A stretch of DNA of 64,000 nt from contig CBDCGJ010000043.1 in assembly GCA_965216645.1 (NCBI GenBank), forward strand, positions 62,001 to 126,000, read 5' to 3'. The notes beneath the pieces were generated by a model, which was not told the DNA's origin, made no database searches, and saw only the letters and a program-made list of their open reading frames with translations. Position numbers and translations under genes: made by a program. The first letter of the stretch is position 1; the number at the start of each line of letters is the position of its first letter. Source of the stretch: CBDCGJ01 sp965216645 (lineage in GTDB: Bacteria > Pseudomonadota > Alphaproteobacteria > GCA-2731375). This document shows positions 8,758 through 17,623 of this stretch, piece after piece.

Positions 8758-10050
8758 TCAGAGGTGGCCGAGAGCCAGCTTGACCCGTTCCAGATCCATA
8801 CGCGGTGGAATGCCTTGGTATTCGCACATGCTGACAACCTGCTCGAGGATGAAACTCGGTTGGAAGCGGGCCATCGGCTGCACGCCGCTCGGATAATAGT
8901 CGTTCAACAGATAGTCGATCACGCCTTCGCCGACTTCAAGCCCGGCCTTGGCGCAGACATTCTCGAAGATCTGCCGGTATTCCGGCGCGCTCGGTGCGCC
9001 GATTTCGAACTTGTAGCGGATACGGCGGCGGGTGGCCTCGTCGAACAACTCATTCAGGGTCATGTTAGTGGAGAACATGACCAAGGCATCGAATGGAACC
9101 GGGAACTTCTTACCCGTGCTGAGCGTCAAATAGTCGTTGCGCCGTTCCAACGGAATAATCCAACGGTTCAGCACTTCGATCGGCGAGACCAGTTGCCGGC
9201 CAAAGTCGTCGATCACGAAGACGCCGCCGGTGGCTTTTAGCTGTAGCGGCGCTTCATAGACTTTTGAAATAGGACTGAACTGCAGATCCAACATGGGCAG
9301 GTTCAGCTCGCCGCCGGTAATGACCAAGGGCCGGTAGCAACGGACCCAGCGCCGATCCGGCCGCACCGTGGTGATGGTGCCGTCCGGCAATTCCGGTGCC
9401 GGCATTTCCTTATGGATGGAACTGTCGAAGACGTTGATCACCTGGCCATCGACTTCCAAGGCGTAGGGGATATAGATCGGCTTGTGGAAGGCGTCGATGA
9501 TGGCTTTCGCGTAGACGGATTTGCCGTTTCCGGGGGCGCCGTAGAGCAGGATCGAATGGCCCGAATTTACCGCCGGTCCGTATTCGTCGAGAAATCCGTC
9601 CGGCAGCACCATGCCCTTGAAGCATTCGGCGAAAATCTCGGGTTCGAGGACTTCATCGGTAATCTGCTGCGCCTCGGATTGGCGCGCGAAATCCGTCAGT
9701 CGGACCGGTGCCGGTCCGACATAGGTCGATTGATTCATGCCCTCGAGGGCCCATTCGCGACCCTTGTCGCTCAGCTCATACCGCTGCTCGCCGTCCGTCG
9801 ATAGGGTGAGCGCTTCGAACAGGTCTTTTTCCTGCGCATATCCCATGACATGCACAAGCACACGACCGCCCAGTTTGAGATGCTCGGAAAACTGCGAGAC
9901 GGCTTGGTAACCGTAGACATAGGCGCACTTGACGACGAGCGTCAGCAGGAAATTCATCCCGAAGCCGGTTTCCTGGAAACTCCGTGGCGCGATCGGCGTG
10001 TGAGCGTCTGCCAGCCCGTGGGCGGTCGGATCTTCTGTTTGCATACTCAT
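8758..10050 (-). CDS. AAA+ ATPase of unknown function with N-terminal winged-helix-like region
   Basis: The 430-residue protein has a P-loop GAPGNGKS at residues 171-178, a Walker B segment GVFVIDDFG, a sensor-like VMFSTNM and an arginine-rich ATRRRIRYKFEIGAP stretch, placing it among AAA+ ATPases. The first 150 residues contain YELSDKGREWA, which resembles a small winged-helix unit. The role is not known to me. Start 10050 is preceded by a GGAG nine bases upstream; a second in-frame ATG at 10044 is possible. It converges on the methyltransferase gene and diverges from eno; no partner gene is adjacent. Confidence 0.8.
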   Translation of the reverse strand: MSMQTEDPTAHGLADAHTPIAPRSFQETGFGMNFLLTLVVKCAYVYGYQAVSQFSEHLKLGGRVLVHVMGYAQEKDLFEALTLSTDGEQRYELSDKGREWALEGMNQSTYVGPAPVRLTDFARQSEAQQITDEVLEPEIFAECFKGMVLPDGFLDEYGPAVNSGHSILLYGAPGNGKSVYAKAIIDAFHKPIYIPYALEVDGQVINVFDSSIHKEMPAPELPDGTITTVRPDRRWVRCYRPLVITGGELNLPMLDLQFSPISKVYEAPLQLKATGGVFVIDDFGRQLVSPIEVLNRWIIPLERRNDYLTLSTGKKFPVPFDALVMFSTNMTLNELFDEATRRRIRYKFEIGAPSAPEYRQIFENVCAKAGLEVGEGVIDYLLNDYYPSGVQPMARFQPSFILEQVVSMCEYQGIPPRMDLERVKLALGHL

Positions 10051-10221
10051 TGACGCATTCTCCACTGAACCAATTGGCCGATTCTTTGCCCAGATGAGTC
10101 CAAAGTCAACAAAACTGTGTATCAAGCTGAAATTTGTGGCGGATCGGCTTGTCAGTTCAATCCGGGGCGGCTAGGTTCCGGCCAATCTTACACCCAATCT
10201 ACTAAATCAAGGATTATCTGG

Positions 10222-11496
10222 ATGAGCGGGATCATCGACATTCACGGTCGGGAGATTTTAGACAGCCGCGGCAATCCCACGGTCGAGGTCGAAGTGACCT
10301 TGGAATCGGGTGCGCAGGGTCGGGCTGGCGTCCCCTCCGGCGCTTCAACCGGCATGTTCGAAGCCCATGAGAAGCGGGACGGCGGTGGACGCTATCTTGG
10401 CAAGGGCGTGCAAGAAGCCATTGCGGCCGTCAATGGCGAACTGTTTGATGTCCTGTCGGGGATGGACGCGGCCGATCAGGTTCGGCTCGACAATTTGATG
10501 CGCGAATTGGATGGCAGTGAAAACAAATCCCGTTTGGGGGCGAACGCCATTTTGGGCATCAGCCTGGCGGCCGCGAAAGCGGCGGCCCAGGAAGTCGGCC
10601 AACCGCTTTACCGTTATGTCGGCGGCGTCAACGCGAAATGCCTGCCAGTGCCGATGATGAATATTGTCAATGGCGGCGCCCATGCGGACAATCCCATCGA
10701 CGTCCAGGAATTCATGATCATGCCGGTCGGTGCCGACAGCTTTGCCGAGGCGTTACGCATGGGGGCGGAAGTCTTTCATACCCTGCGCGGTGCCTTGCAG
10801 GAGGCCGGCCACAACACCAATGTCGGCGACGAGGGTGGGTTCGCGCCGATGTTGAAAAGTGCCGATGAAGCTCTTGGATTCATTGTTAAATCAATCGAAA
10901 CCGCTGGTTATAAACCTGGAGATAACATCTGTTTGGCGCTGGATGCCGCAGCAAGCGAATTCTTTCAGGGCGGGAAATATGTCCTCTCCGGCGAAGGTAA
11001 GACGTTGGATGCCGGCGGGATGGTCGACTACTACGCCGATCTCGCAGGTCGCTACCCCATCGTCTCCATCGAAGATGGTATGGCGGAGGATGACTGGGAC
11101 GGGTGGGCCGCACTGACCGAGAAGCTGGGCGGTTCCGTCCAATTGGTCGGCGACGATTTGTTCGTCACGAATCCGGCCCGTCTGGCTGACGGCATCGCCC
11201 GCGGCGTCGCTAACTCGATCCTGATAAAGGTCAATCAAATCGGAACCTTAACTGAAACATTAGATGCGGTTTCTTTGGCTCATGGTGCCGCCTATACGGC
11301 GGTTATGTCCCATCGGTCCGGCGAGACCGAGGATGCGACGATCGCCGACCTGTCGGTGGCGACCAATTGCGGGCAGATCAAGACAGGGTCGCTGGCCCGT
11401 TCCGACCGGACGGCGAAATACAACCAACTCCTGCGCATCGAGGAGGATCTTGGCGATCAGGCGATCTATGCCGGTCGTCAGGCCTTGCCTGCTTAA
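10222..11496 (+). CDS. eno: Enolase (phosphopyruvate hydratase)
   Basis: The 424-residue enzyme interconverts 2-phosphoglycerate and phosphoenolpyruvate. Signatures are the N-terminal DIHGREILDSRGNPTVE, SGASTG loop, catalytic-region NVGDEGGFAP, metal-ligand segment SIEDGMAEDDW, the GDDLFVTN strand, ILIKVNQIGT with the catalytic lysine, and MSHRSGETED near the C-terminus. The start at 10222 follows an AAGGA site eight bases upstream; the open frame before that is leader. It heads the run eno-ftsB-pdhABC typical of alphaproteobacteria, supplying PEP next to the pyruvate dehydrogenase genes. Confidence 0.98.
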   Translation: MSGIIDIHGREILDSRGNPTVEVEVTLESGAQGRAGVPSGASTGMFEAHEKRDGGGRYLGKGVQEAIAAVNGELFDVLSGMDAADQVRLDNLMRELDGSENKSRLGANAILGISLAAAKAAAQEVGQPLYRYVGGVNAKCLPVPMMNIVNGGAHADNPIDVQEFMIMPVGADSFAEALRMGAEVFHTLRGALQEAGHNTNVGDEGGFAPMLKSADEALGFIVKSIETAGYKPGDNICLALDAAASEFFQGGKYVLSGEGKTLDAGGMVDYYADLAGRYPIVSIEDGMAEDDWDGWAALTEKLGGSVQLVGDDLFVTNPARLADGIARGVANSILIKVNQIGTLTETLDAVSLAHGAAYTAVMSHRSGETEDATIADLSVATNCGQIKTGSLARSDRTAKYNQLLRIEEDLGDQAIYAGRQALPA

Positions 11497-11561
11497 AGAT
11501 TGGCTGGGCCGATGAAAATAGTCTTGACCCCCTGGAAACCCTGTGATTCTCTAGACGAATC

Positions 11562-11876
11562 ATGGAGATTTGGTTCGATATAAAAAAGTGGTTGCGTCAA
11601 TCGATCGCGCCGACGCTCTGTGTGGCCTGCGCGGCCTATTTCGCCTATCACGCGTTTCAGGGAGACCGGGGAGTCTTTGCCATGAGCCGGCTTGCCAAGG
11701 AGATCGAGCGGGCCGAATCCGAACTGGCCCGATCCGAGACGAAACGCCAGAAGTTGGCCAACAAGGTAGATCTTGTTCAACCGAACGCCATCGACCCGGA
11801 CCTGCTCGATGAACTGGCGCGACACCAGTTGGGCCTGGCCCACCCGGACGATCTCGTCATTTACGATATCCGATAA
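11562..11876 (+). CDS. Septum formation initiator family protein (FtsB/DivIC-like)
   Basis: The 104-residue protein has one N-terminal membrane segment (about residues 14-33), then a charged coiled-coil (LAKEIERAESELARSETKRQKLANKVDLV) and the C-terminal DLLDELARHQLGLAHPDDLVIY motif typical of FtsB-like division proteins. In the family the coiled coil pairs with FtsL and links to FtsQ at the septum. Position between eno and pdhA is the conserved alphaproteobacterial location. Topology expected: short cytoplasmic N-terminus, periplasmic coiled coil. Confidence 0.88.
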   Translation: MEIWFDIKKWLRQSIAPTLCVACAAYFAYHAFQGDRGVFAMSRLAKEIERAESELARSETKRQKLANKVDLVQPNAIDPDLLDELARHQLGLAHPDDLVIYDIR

Positions 11877-12057
11877 CGCCAACGGAATTTGCGTCCATCC
11901 TTAAGTGGTTGGTGCTGCAAGCTTATTCCGTTTGCCTGAATCAAAGAATTAACTGAAATCAAGTTAATCTTAAAATTTCCATTGATTACAATGGTTTACT
12001 TGTCTATTTAGTGGTACAAACAGCTATCGCTTCGCCGTCAATTCAAAGGAACCGAGC
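11877..12057 (+). promoter_or_regulatory. AT-rich leader upstream of pdhA with two operator-like inverted repeats
   Basis: This gap before the pyruvate dehydrogenase genes is much richer in A+T than its surroundings. It holds ATTAACT/AGTTAAT as a perfect 7-bp inverted repeat with a 7-base spacer (11948-11968) and CCATTG/CAATGG with a 4-base spacer (11979-11994). An 8-bp pair AACGGAAT/ATTCCGTT, widely spaced (11881-11932), also occurs. A promoter and repressor/activator site for the pdh operon are inferred. The repeats do not match the E. coli PdhR consensus that I know, so the regulator is unassigned. Confidence 0.4.
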
Positions 12058-13074
12058 ATGGCCAAAACGCCCGCCAAGCGCAAACCACGCCGTAAATCCA
12101 ATGTTCCCAAAGTCAGCCCAGAAGAACATCTGCAATTCTACCGCGATATGTTGTTGATCCGCCGCTTCGAGGAAAAGGCGGGACAAATGTACGGCATGGG
12201 CCTGATCGGCGGTTTTTGCCATCTTTATATCGGGCAGGAAGCGGTCGTCACCGGCATTCAAGCAACCCTTTTGCCAGGCGACTCCGTCATCACAAGCTAC
12301 CGGGATCACGGTCATATGCTGGCGTGCGGCATGGATGCCAAGGGCGTGATGGCGGAGCTGACCGGCCGGATCGGCGGTTATTCCCGAGGCAAGGGCGGCT
12401 CCATGCACATGTTCAGTCGGGAGAAAAGCTTCTATGGCGGTCACGGCATCGTCGGCGCCCAAGTGCCGATCGGCGCCGGCCTCGCCTTCGCGCATAAATA
12501 TAAGAACGACGGGCATATCTCCGTGACTTATTTCGGCGACGGCTCCGCCAATCAGGGGCAGGTCTACGAGACCTTCAACATGGCCGCGCTGTGGGAGCTG
12601 CCGGTCTTGTTCATTATCGAGAACAATCAATACGCCATGGGTACCGCCGTTTCCCGCTCCTCCGCCGAGACCGAGCTCTATAAGCGGGCCGAAAATATCG
12701 GCATAAAGGGCGCGCAGGTCGACGGCATGGATGTGTTGGCGGTCAAAGCGGCGGCGGAAGAGGCGGTGGCCCATGTCCGTGCCGGGAAAAGCCCCCTATT
12801 GCTGGAAATGAAGACGTACCGCTACCGCGGTCACTCCATGTCCGATCCGGCGAAATACCGTTCTAAGGACGAGGTGCAGCGCGTGCGGGCGGAACAGGAC
12901 CCGATCGATCATCTGCGCGATATCATCCTGAAGAAGAAGTTTGCCGACGAGGCGGCGTTGAAGGAAGTCGACCGCGAGATCAAGGAGATCGTCACGGAAG
13001 CCGCCGAATTCGCCCAAAACAGCCCGGAACCGGACGCGGAAGAACTCTTCACCGACGTCCTGGTCGCGGTGTAG
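12058..13074 (+). CDS. pdhA: Pyruvate dehydrogenase E1 component, alpha subunit
   Basis: The 338-residue subunit forms, with PdhB, the thiamine-diphosphate-dependent E1 that decarboxylates pyruvate and acetylates the lipoyl group of E2. The ThDP-binding motif runs from GDGSANQG near residue 160 to IIENN near residue 190. YRDHGH, GKGGSMHMF and the phosphorylation-loop-like YRYRGHSMSDP are also present. The N-terminus carries a basic, lysine/arginine-rich stretch before the conserved core. The heterodimeric E1 (alpha plus beta) distinguishes it from the single-chain AceE type. pdhB follows after 11 bases with a GGAGG site. Confidence 0.98.
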   Translation: MAKTPAKRKPRRKSNVPKVSPEEHLQFYRDMLLIRRFEEKAGQMYGMGLIGGFCHLYIGQEAVVTGIQATLLPGDSVITSYRDHGHMLACGMDAKGVMAELTGRIGGYSRGKGGSMHMFSREKSFYGGHGIVGAQVPIGAGLAFAHKYKNDGHISVTYFGDGSANQGQVYETFNMAALWELPVLFIIENNQYAMGTAVSRSSAETELYKRAENIGIKGAQVDGMDVLAVKAAAEEAVAHVRAGKSPLLLEMKTYRYRGHSMSDPAKYRSKDEVQRVRAEQDPIDHLRDIILKKKFADEAALKEVDREIKEIVTEAAEFAQNSPEPDAEELFTDVLVAV

Positions 13075-13085
13075 GAGGTTTATTT

Positions 13086-14468
13086 ATGCCCATTACCCTG
13101 ACCATGCCGGCGCTTTCCCCGACGATGGAGGAGGGGACCCTGGCGAAATGGCATGTCGCCGTCGGCGATGCGGTGAAGCCGGGCGACGTCCTGGCCGAAA
13201 TCGAAACCGACAAGGCGACCATGGAATTCGAGGCGATCGACGAGGGCAGCGTCGGCGTCCTGCTGGTGGCCGAAGGCACGGAAGGCGTGCCGGTCAACCT
13301 GCCGATCATGATCCTGCTGGAGCCGGGGGAGGATGCCAGCGTCCTGGCCGATGCGGAAACGCCGGCCGCGCCGCAGCCGGCCGCGGAACCGGTACCCGCC
13401 ACCGCGCCCGAACCTGCGGCGACGACGGCCGTGGTTGCTGCGCCGGTAGAGGTGCCGCCCGAGGTCGAGGTGCCGGCTGGGACGGCGCTGATTACCATGA
13501 CTATGCGCGAAGCCCTGCGCGACGCCATGGCCGAGGAAATGCGCCGCGACGACACGGTTTTCCTGATGGGCGAGGAGGTCGCCGAATATCAGGGCGCCTA
13601 TAAGGTCAGCCAGGGACTGCTCGACGAATTCGGACCCGGTCGAGTGCACGATACTCCGATCACCGAGATGGGATTCACCGGCCTGGGTGTCGGGGCGGCG
13701 TTCGGCGGCTTGCGGCCCATCGTCGAGTTCATGACCTTCAACTTCGCCATGCAAGCGATCGATCAGATTATCAATTCCGCCGCCAAGACGCTTTACATGT
13801 CCGGCGGTCAAATGGGATGTCCGATCGTTTTCCGCGGACCGAACGGTGCCGCGGCACGGGTCGCCGCGCAGCATTCGCAATGTTACGCGTCCTGGTACGC
13901 CCATGTCCCGGGCCTTAAGGTGGTATCGCCGAATACGGTCGCCGACGCCAAGGGGTTGCTGAAGTCCGCTATTCGGGATCCGAACCCGGTGATCTTTTTG
14001 GAAAATGAGATCCTCTACGGTAAAAGCGGCGAAGTGCCCGACCTGGAAGACTACACCGTGCCCATCGGAAAAGGGCGGATCGCCCGGCCCGGCGCGGATG
14101 TCACCATCGTCTCATTCTCCATCGGCCTCAACTATGCGTTGGAGGCTGCCGAGGCGTTGGCGGCGGAGGGCATAGAAGCGGAAGTCATCGATCTGCGCAG
14201 CCTTCGGCCTTTCGATCTGCCGTTGATTGTCGAGTCCGTGAAGAAGACCAATCGTTGCGTCACGGTGGAGGAAGGTTGGCCGGTGTGCAGCATCGGCTCC
14301 GAACTGTCGGCGCAGATCATGGAGCAGGCGTTCGATTATCTCGACGCGCCGGTGACGCGGGTTGCCGGTCAGGACGTGCCCATGCCCTATGCGGCCAATC
14401 TGGAAAAACTGGCGCTGCCGTCGGCGGCGCAGGTCGAAGCGGCGGCCAAGGCCGTTTGCTACCGCTAA
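13086..14468 (+). CDS. pdhB: Pyruvate dehydrogenase E1 component, beta subunit with N-terminal lipoyl domain
   Basis: The 460-residue protein is longer than a plain E1 beta (about 330) because residues 1-80 form a biotinyl/lipoyl domain with the modified lysine at position 42 (ETDKATMEF). An Ala/Pro-rich linker (about 95-130) leads to the E1-beta core, with TMREALRDAMAEEMRRD, GEEVAEYQGAYKVSQGL, FGPGRVHDTPITEMGFTG and VEEGWP. This fusion is a known feature of alphaproteobacterial PdhB. The lipoyl domain closely matches that of PdhC encoded next, indicating an internal duplication of the lipoyl module. Its lipoylation would depend on LipA encoded downstream. Confidence 0.97.
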   Translation: MPITLTMPALSPTMEEGTLAKWHVAVGDAVKPGDVLAEIETDKATMEFEAIDEGSVGVLLVAEGTEGVPVNLPIMILLEPGEDASVLADAETPAAPQPAAEPVPATAPEPAATTAVVAAPVEVPPEVEVPAGTALITMTMREALRDAMAEEMRRDDTVFLMGEEVAEYQGAYKVSQGLLDEFGPGRVHDTPITEMGFTGLGVGAAFGGLRPIVEFMTFNFAMQAIDQIINSAAKTLYMSGGQMGCPIVFRGPNGAAARVAAQHSQCYASWYAHVPGLKVVSPNTVADAKGLLKSAIRDPNPVIFLENEILYGKSGEVPDLEDYTVPIGKGRIARPGADVTIVSFSIGLNYALEAAEALAAEGIEAEVIDLRSLRPFDLPLIVESVKKTNRCVTVEEGWPVCSIGSELSAQIMEQAFDYLDAPVTRVAGQDVPMPYAANLEKLALPSAAQVEAAAKAVCYR

Positions 14469-14489
14469 GGATCGGGGAGGGAGGAGATC

Positions 14490-15776
14490 ATGCCGATTAC
14501 GATCACCATGCCGATGCTCTCACCGACCATGGAGGAGGGCACGCTGGCCGCCTGGCTGATCAATGAAGGCGACGCGGTTAGCGCGGGCGACCTGATCGCC
14601 GAGATCGAGACCGACAAGGCGACCATGGAATACGAGGCCATCAATGACGGCGTCCTCGCCAAGATCCTGGTGCCGGCCGGCACCGAGAATGTCGCCGTCA
14701 ACACCCCGATTTGTATCCTGCTGGAAGACGGCGAGGACGAAAGCGCATTGGAAGGATTTACGCCGGCGTCGGGTCCGAATGTTGAAGCCGAACCCGAGGC
14801 GCCTGCGTCGGAACAAGTGGTACAGGCACCGGTTCCTGCGCCCGTAGCCGCCGCCGCTCCGCCGCCACCGAAATCCGAAGGTCGTGTCTTCGCCAGCCCA
14901 TTGGCGCGAAGATTGGCCGAGCAAGGCGGCCTGGATATCGCCGCGATTTCCGGCAGCGGCCCCCATGGCCGTGTGGTCAAGCGGGATGTGGAGGCCGCGC
15001 TAGCCGCGCCACGTCCAGCGGCTGCACCTGCCGCGGCTGCGCCCGCACCCGCTCCGTCACCTGTATCCGCCGACGCCTTGCCGTTCGAGCCCGAATTCGA
15101 GCTGCATCCGCTCAGCACCATGCGCAAGACGATTGCGCGGCGCTTGACGGAATCGAAACAACAGGTGCCGCATTTCTATCTCACCATCGATTGCCGTATC
15201 GACAAGCTGCTGGCGTTGCGCAAGGAACTGAACAGCGGGGCCGAGGACGGCGTGAAGTTGTCGGTCAACGATCTTGTCATCAAGGCGGTGGCCCTGGCGC
15301 TTGTGAAGGTGCCGGCGGCGAATGCGTCCTATACGGATGAGGGGATCAAGCTCTACAAATCCGCGGATATCGCCGTGGCGGTGGCGACCGAACACGGTCT
15401 GATCACGCCGGTGGTCCGCGACGCCGCGGGCCGCGGTCTGGCGGCGATCTCCGCCGACATGAAGGATTTGGCCGCCCGGGCCCGCGACCGCAAATTGATG
15501 CCGGAAGATTATTCAGGCGGCACGTTCTCGATCTCCAATCTTGGCATGTATGGCATCAAGCAGTTCGAGGCGGTGATCAACCCGCCGCAGGCTTGTATCC
15601 TTGCCGTCGGCGCCGGCGAACCGCGCCCGGTAGTGGAAGATGGCGAACTTGCGGTGGCCACGGTGATGACCTGCACCCTCTCCACCGACCATCGCGCCGT
15701 CGACGGTGCCGTCGGGGCCGAGTTCCTGAACGCCTTCAAGGGTTATATCGAAACCCCGCTGACCATGCTGTTGTGA
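14490..15776 (+). CDS. pdhC: Pyruvate dehydrogenase E2 component (dihydrolipoamide acetyltransferase)
   Basis: The 428-residue core protein has one lipoyl domain (residues 1-80, lipoyl Lys42), an Ala/Pro-rich linker, a peripheral-subunit binding domain around residues 130-165 (ASPLARRLAEQGGLDIAAI, SGPHGRVVKRDVE), a second linker and the catalytic acyltransferase domain. The active-site motif DHRAVDG carries His401 and Asp405. It transfers the acetyl group to CoA and scaffolds the complex. It lies 21 bases after pdhB and 7 bases before lpdA, consistent with one transcript. Confidence 0.97.
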   Translation: MPITITMPMLSPTMEEGTLAAWLINEGDAVSAGDLIAEIETDKATMEYEAINDGVLAKILVPAGTENVAVNTPICILLEDGEDESALEGFTPASGPNVEAEPEAPASEQVVQAPVPAPVAAAAPPPPKSEGRVFASPLARRLAEQGGLDIAAISGSGPHGRVVKRDVEAALAAPRPAAAPAAAAPAPAPSPVSADALPFEPEFELHPLSTMRKTIARRLTESKQQVPHFYLTIDCRIDKLLALRKELNSGAEDGVKLSVNDLVIKAVALALVKVPAANASYTDEGIKLYKSADIAVAVATEHGLITPVVRDAAGRGLAAISADMKDLAARARDRKLMPEDYSGGTFSISNLGMYGIKQFEAVINPPQACILAVGAGEPRPVVEDGELAVATVMTCTLSTDHRAVDGAVGAEFLNAFKGYIETPLTMLL

Positions 15777-15783
15777 GGCCGAT

Positions 15784-17166
15784 ATGAGCGAGCAATACGA
15801 CCTTATCGTGCTGGGCGGCGGACCGGGCGGTTATGTCGCCGCAATCCGGGCGGCCCAGCTGGGTATGAAGACGGCGCTGGTCGAGCGCGAGCATCTCGGC
15901 GGCATCTGTCTGAACTGGGGCTGCATTCCGACGAAAGCGCTGCTGCGCTCGTCCGAGCTCTATCACCTGATGCATCGGGCCGATGAGTTCGGTCTCAAAG
16001 TCGAAGGCGTGAGCTTCGATCTCGACAAGGTGGTCAAACGCAGCCGCGCCGTCGCCAAGCAGCTGAGCGCCGGCGTCGCCCACTTGTTGAAGAAGAACAA
16101 GGTCACGGTAATCGATGGTCACGGTCGTCTCGCCGGCGGCGGCAAGCTGCTCGTCGATGGCGGCGGGGAACTAAGCGCGCCGCATATCATCCTGGCCACT
16201 GGCGCTCGGGCGCGGGAGCTGCCGGGATTGGAAGGCGACGGCAAGCGGGTCTGGACTTACAAAGACGCGTTGTTGCCGGAAGCGATGCCGAAATCATTGT
16301 TGGTCATCGGCTCCGGTGCCATCGGTATCGAGTTCGCCAGCTTCTTCCGGACCCTCGGCGCCGAGGTCACGGTGGTCGAGATCATGGATCGCGTGCTGCC
16401 GGTGGAGGACGAGGAGATTTCCAAGCTGGCGCAAAAAGCCTTCGAGAAGCAGGGCATGAAGATCCTCACCGGCACCCAGGTCAGCAAGCTCGAGCGTGGC
16501 AAGGACAGCGTCACCGCGACGCTTGAAAACGATCTGGGTATGGAGAAGCTGACCGTCGACCGGGTCATCTCCGCCGTCGGCATCACCGGCAATGTTGAGG
16601 AAATCGGCCTCGAAAACACGAAAGTGAAAGTCGATCGCGGCCATGTGGTGATCGACGCGTATTGCCGCACCGGCGAGCCCGGTGTCTACGCCATCGGCGA
16701 TCTCGCCGGCCCGCCCTGGCTCGCCCACAAAGCCAGCCATGAAGGGGTGATGTGCGTCGAGAAAATCGCCGGTCTGGATGTCCATCCGATGGACGCAGGC
16801 AATATCCCCGGCTGCACCTATTGCTGGCCGCAGGTCGCTAGCGTCGGTCTGACGGAAGCGGCGGCGAAAGAAATGGGGCGGGAGATCAATGTCGGTCGCT
16901 TCCCCTTCATCGGCAACGGCAAGGCGATCGCGCTGGGTGAGGCCGACGGCCTGGTCAAGACCGTGTTCGACGCGAAGACCGGCGAACTCCTCGGCGCCCA
17001 CATGATCGGCGCCGAAGTCACCGAGTTGATCCAGGGCTATACGGTCGGCAAGACCTTAGAAACCACCGAAGCCGAACTCATGCACACCGTATTTCCGCAC
17101 CCGACCCTGTCGGAAATGATGCACGAATCCGTCCTTGACGCCTACGGTCGGGTCATCCACTTTTAG
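15784..17166 (+). CDS. lpdA: Dihydrolipoyl dehydrogenase (E3)
   Basis: The 460-residue flavoprotein reoxidises dihydrolipoamide with NAD+. The FAD motif GGGPGGYVAA is at the N-terminus; the redox-active disulfide is GGICLNWGCIPTK with Cys42 and Cys47; an NAD motif IGSGAIGIEFASFF is in the middle; and the C-terminal dimer interface holds HTVFPHPTLSEMMHE with the catalytic His-Glu pair. It is the last enzyme of the pdh complex operon. The stop codon TAG is part of a 9-bp inverted repeat that marks the left edge of an AT-richer insert. Confidence 0.98.
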   Translation: MSEQYDLIVLGGGPGGYVAAIRAAQLGMKTALVEREHLGGICLNWGCIPTKALLRSSELYHLMHRADEFGLKVEGVSFDLDKVVKRSRAVAKQLSAGVAHLLKKNKVTVIDGHGRLAGGGKLLVDGGGELSAPHIILATGARARELPGLEGDGKRVWTYKDALLPEAMPKSLLVIGSGAIGIEFASFFRTLGAEVTVVEIMDRVLPVEDEEISKLAQKAFEKQGMKILTGTQVSKLERGKDSVTATLENDLGMEKLTVDRVISAVGITGNVEEIGLENTKVKVDRGHVVIDAYCRTGEPGVYAIGDLAGPPWLAHKASHEGVMCVEKIAGLDVHPMDAGNIPGCTYCWPQVASVGLTEAAAKEMGREINVGRFPFIGNGKAIALGEADGLVKTVFDAKTGELLGAHMIGAEVTELIQGYTVGKTLETTEAELMHTVFPHPTLSEMMHESVLDAYGRVIHF

Positions 17167-17189
17167 AATAGTTGTGGAGACTATTCTAA
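17163..17189 (+). repeat. Perfect 9-bp inverted repeat across the lpdA stop codon
   Basis: Arms TTAGAATAG (17163-17171) and CTATTCTAA (17181-17189) are exact reverse complements around a 9-base spacer. The left arm contains the lpdA stop. The stem is AT-rich and is not followed by a T-run on the plus strand, so it is a poor intrinsic terminator. It sits where base composition changes from GC-rich lpdA to the AT-richer two-gene insert, and the next gene starts with TTG immediately after it. Confidence 0.6.
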
Positions 17190-17612
17190 TTGGAAAATTG
17201 GGTCGAATTTAGCGAATTCGTTCGGAATTGGGCGATTGTTCTTGGTGGTATCGTCGGCTTGTGGGTCGCCATATGGCGCGGACGATCGAACTCTAAACAG
17301 GCGCATGCTGCTCAAGAACAAGCAGCAATTGCGGACAGAAGCCATGCCACGGAAATCTATAATACAGCTGTTGGACAACTTAGCGACGAGCGCTTGGAGA
17401 TACGGTTGGGGGCTGTTTATACGCTTCGTCAATTGGAGTATGATTATGTTGAGTTTTCAAAGCCGGTGCTGATGGTTTTGTCAGCCTATTTGAGAGCTAA
17501 GACCGAAGAAGAAAGCCTGCATGAGCTGACCGTAAGTCAGATGGTAGAACAAGAAGACGTGAGCGCTATTGTGGAACTATTGAACGAGCGCCTACCTCTA
17601 ATGAATGAGTAA
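17190..17612 (+). CDS. Membrane-anchored small protein, partner of pentapeptide-repeat protein
   Basis: The 140-residue reading frame begins at TTG (17190) immediately after the inverted repeat; no ATG fits better. One membrane segment (about residues 14-29, WAIVLGGIVGLWVAIW) is followed by a Gln/Ala-rich helix and the segment AVGQLSDERLEIRLGAVYTLRQLEYD. That last segment matches the IRLG-x-IYAL-type helical motif commonly found just before the repeat region of single-chain membrane pentapeptide-repeat proteins. Here the repeat part is encoded by the next gene, 11 bases downstream. Codon use and base composition are visibly more AT-rich than the flanking pdh and lip genes, suggesting transfer. 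Function unknown. Confidence 0.65.
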   Translation: MENWVEFSEFVRNWAIVLGGIVGLWVAIWRGRSNSKQAHAAQEQAAIADRSHATEIYNTAVGQLSDERLEIRLGAVYTLRQLEYDYVEFSKPVLMVLSAYLRAKTEEESLHELTVSQMVEQEDVSAIVELLNERLPLMNE

Positions 17613-17623
17613 CGGAATGTAGC

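Noticed and set aside
8743..8763. 6-bp inverted repeat CTCTGA/TCAGAG between convergent methyltransferase and AAA+ genes
   Set aside because: Short, not GC-rich and without a T-run; it contains both stop codons and could arise by chance.
13086..13325. PdhB lipoyl domain as a novel fusion
   Set aside because: An E1-beta subunit with an N-terminal lipoyl domain is an established alphaproteobacterial feature.
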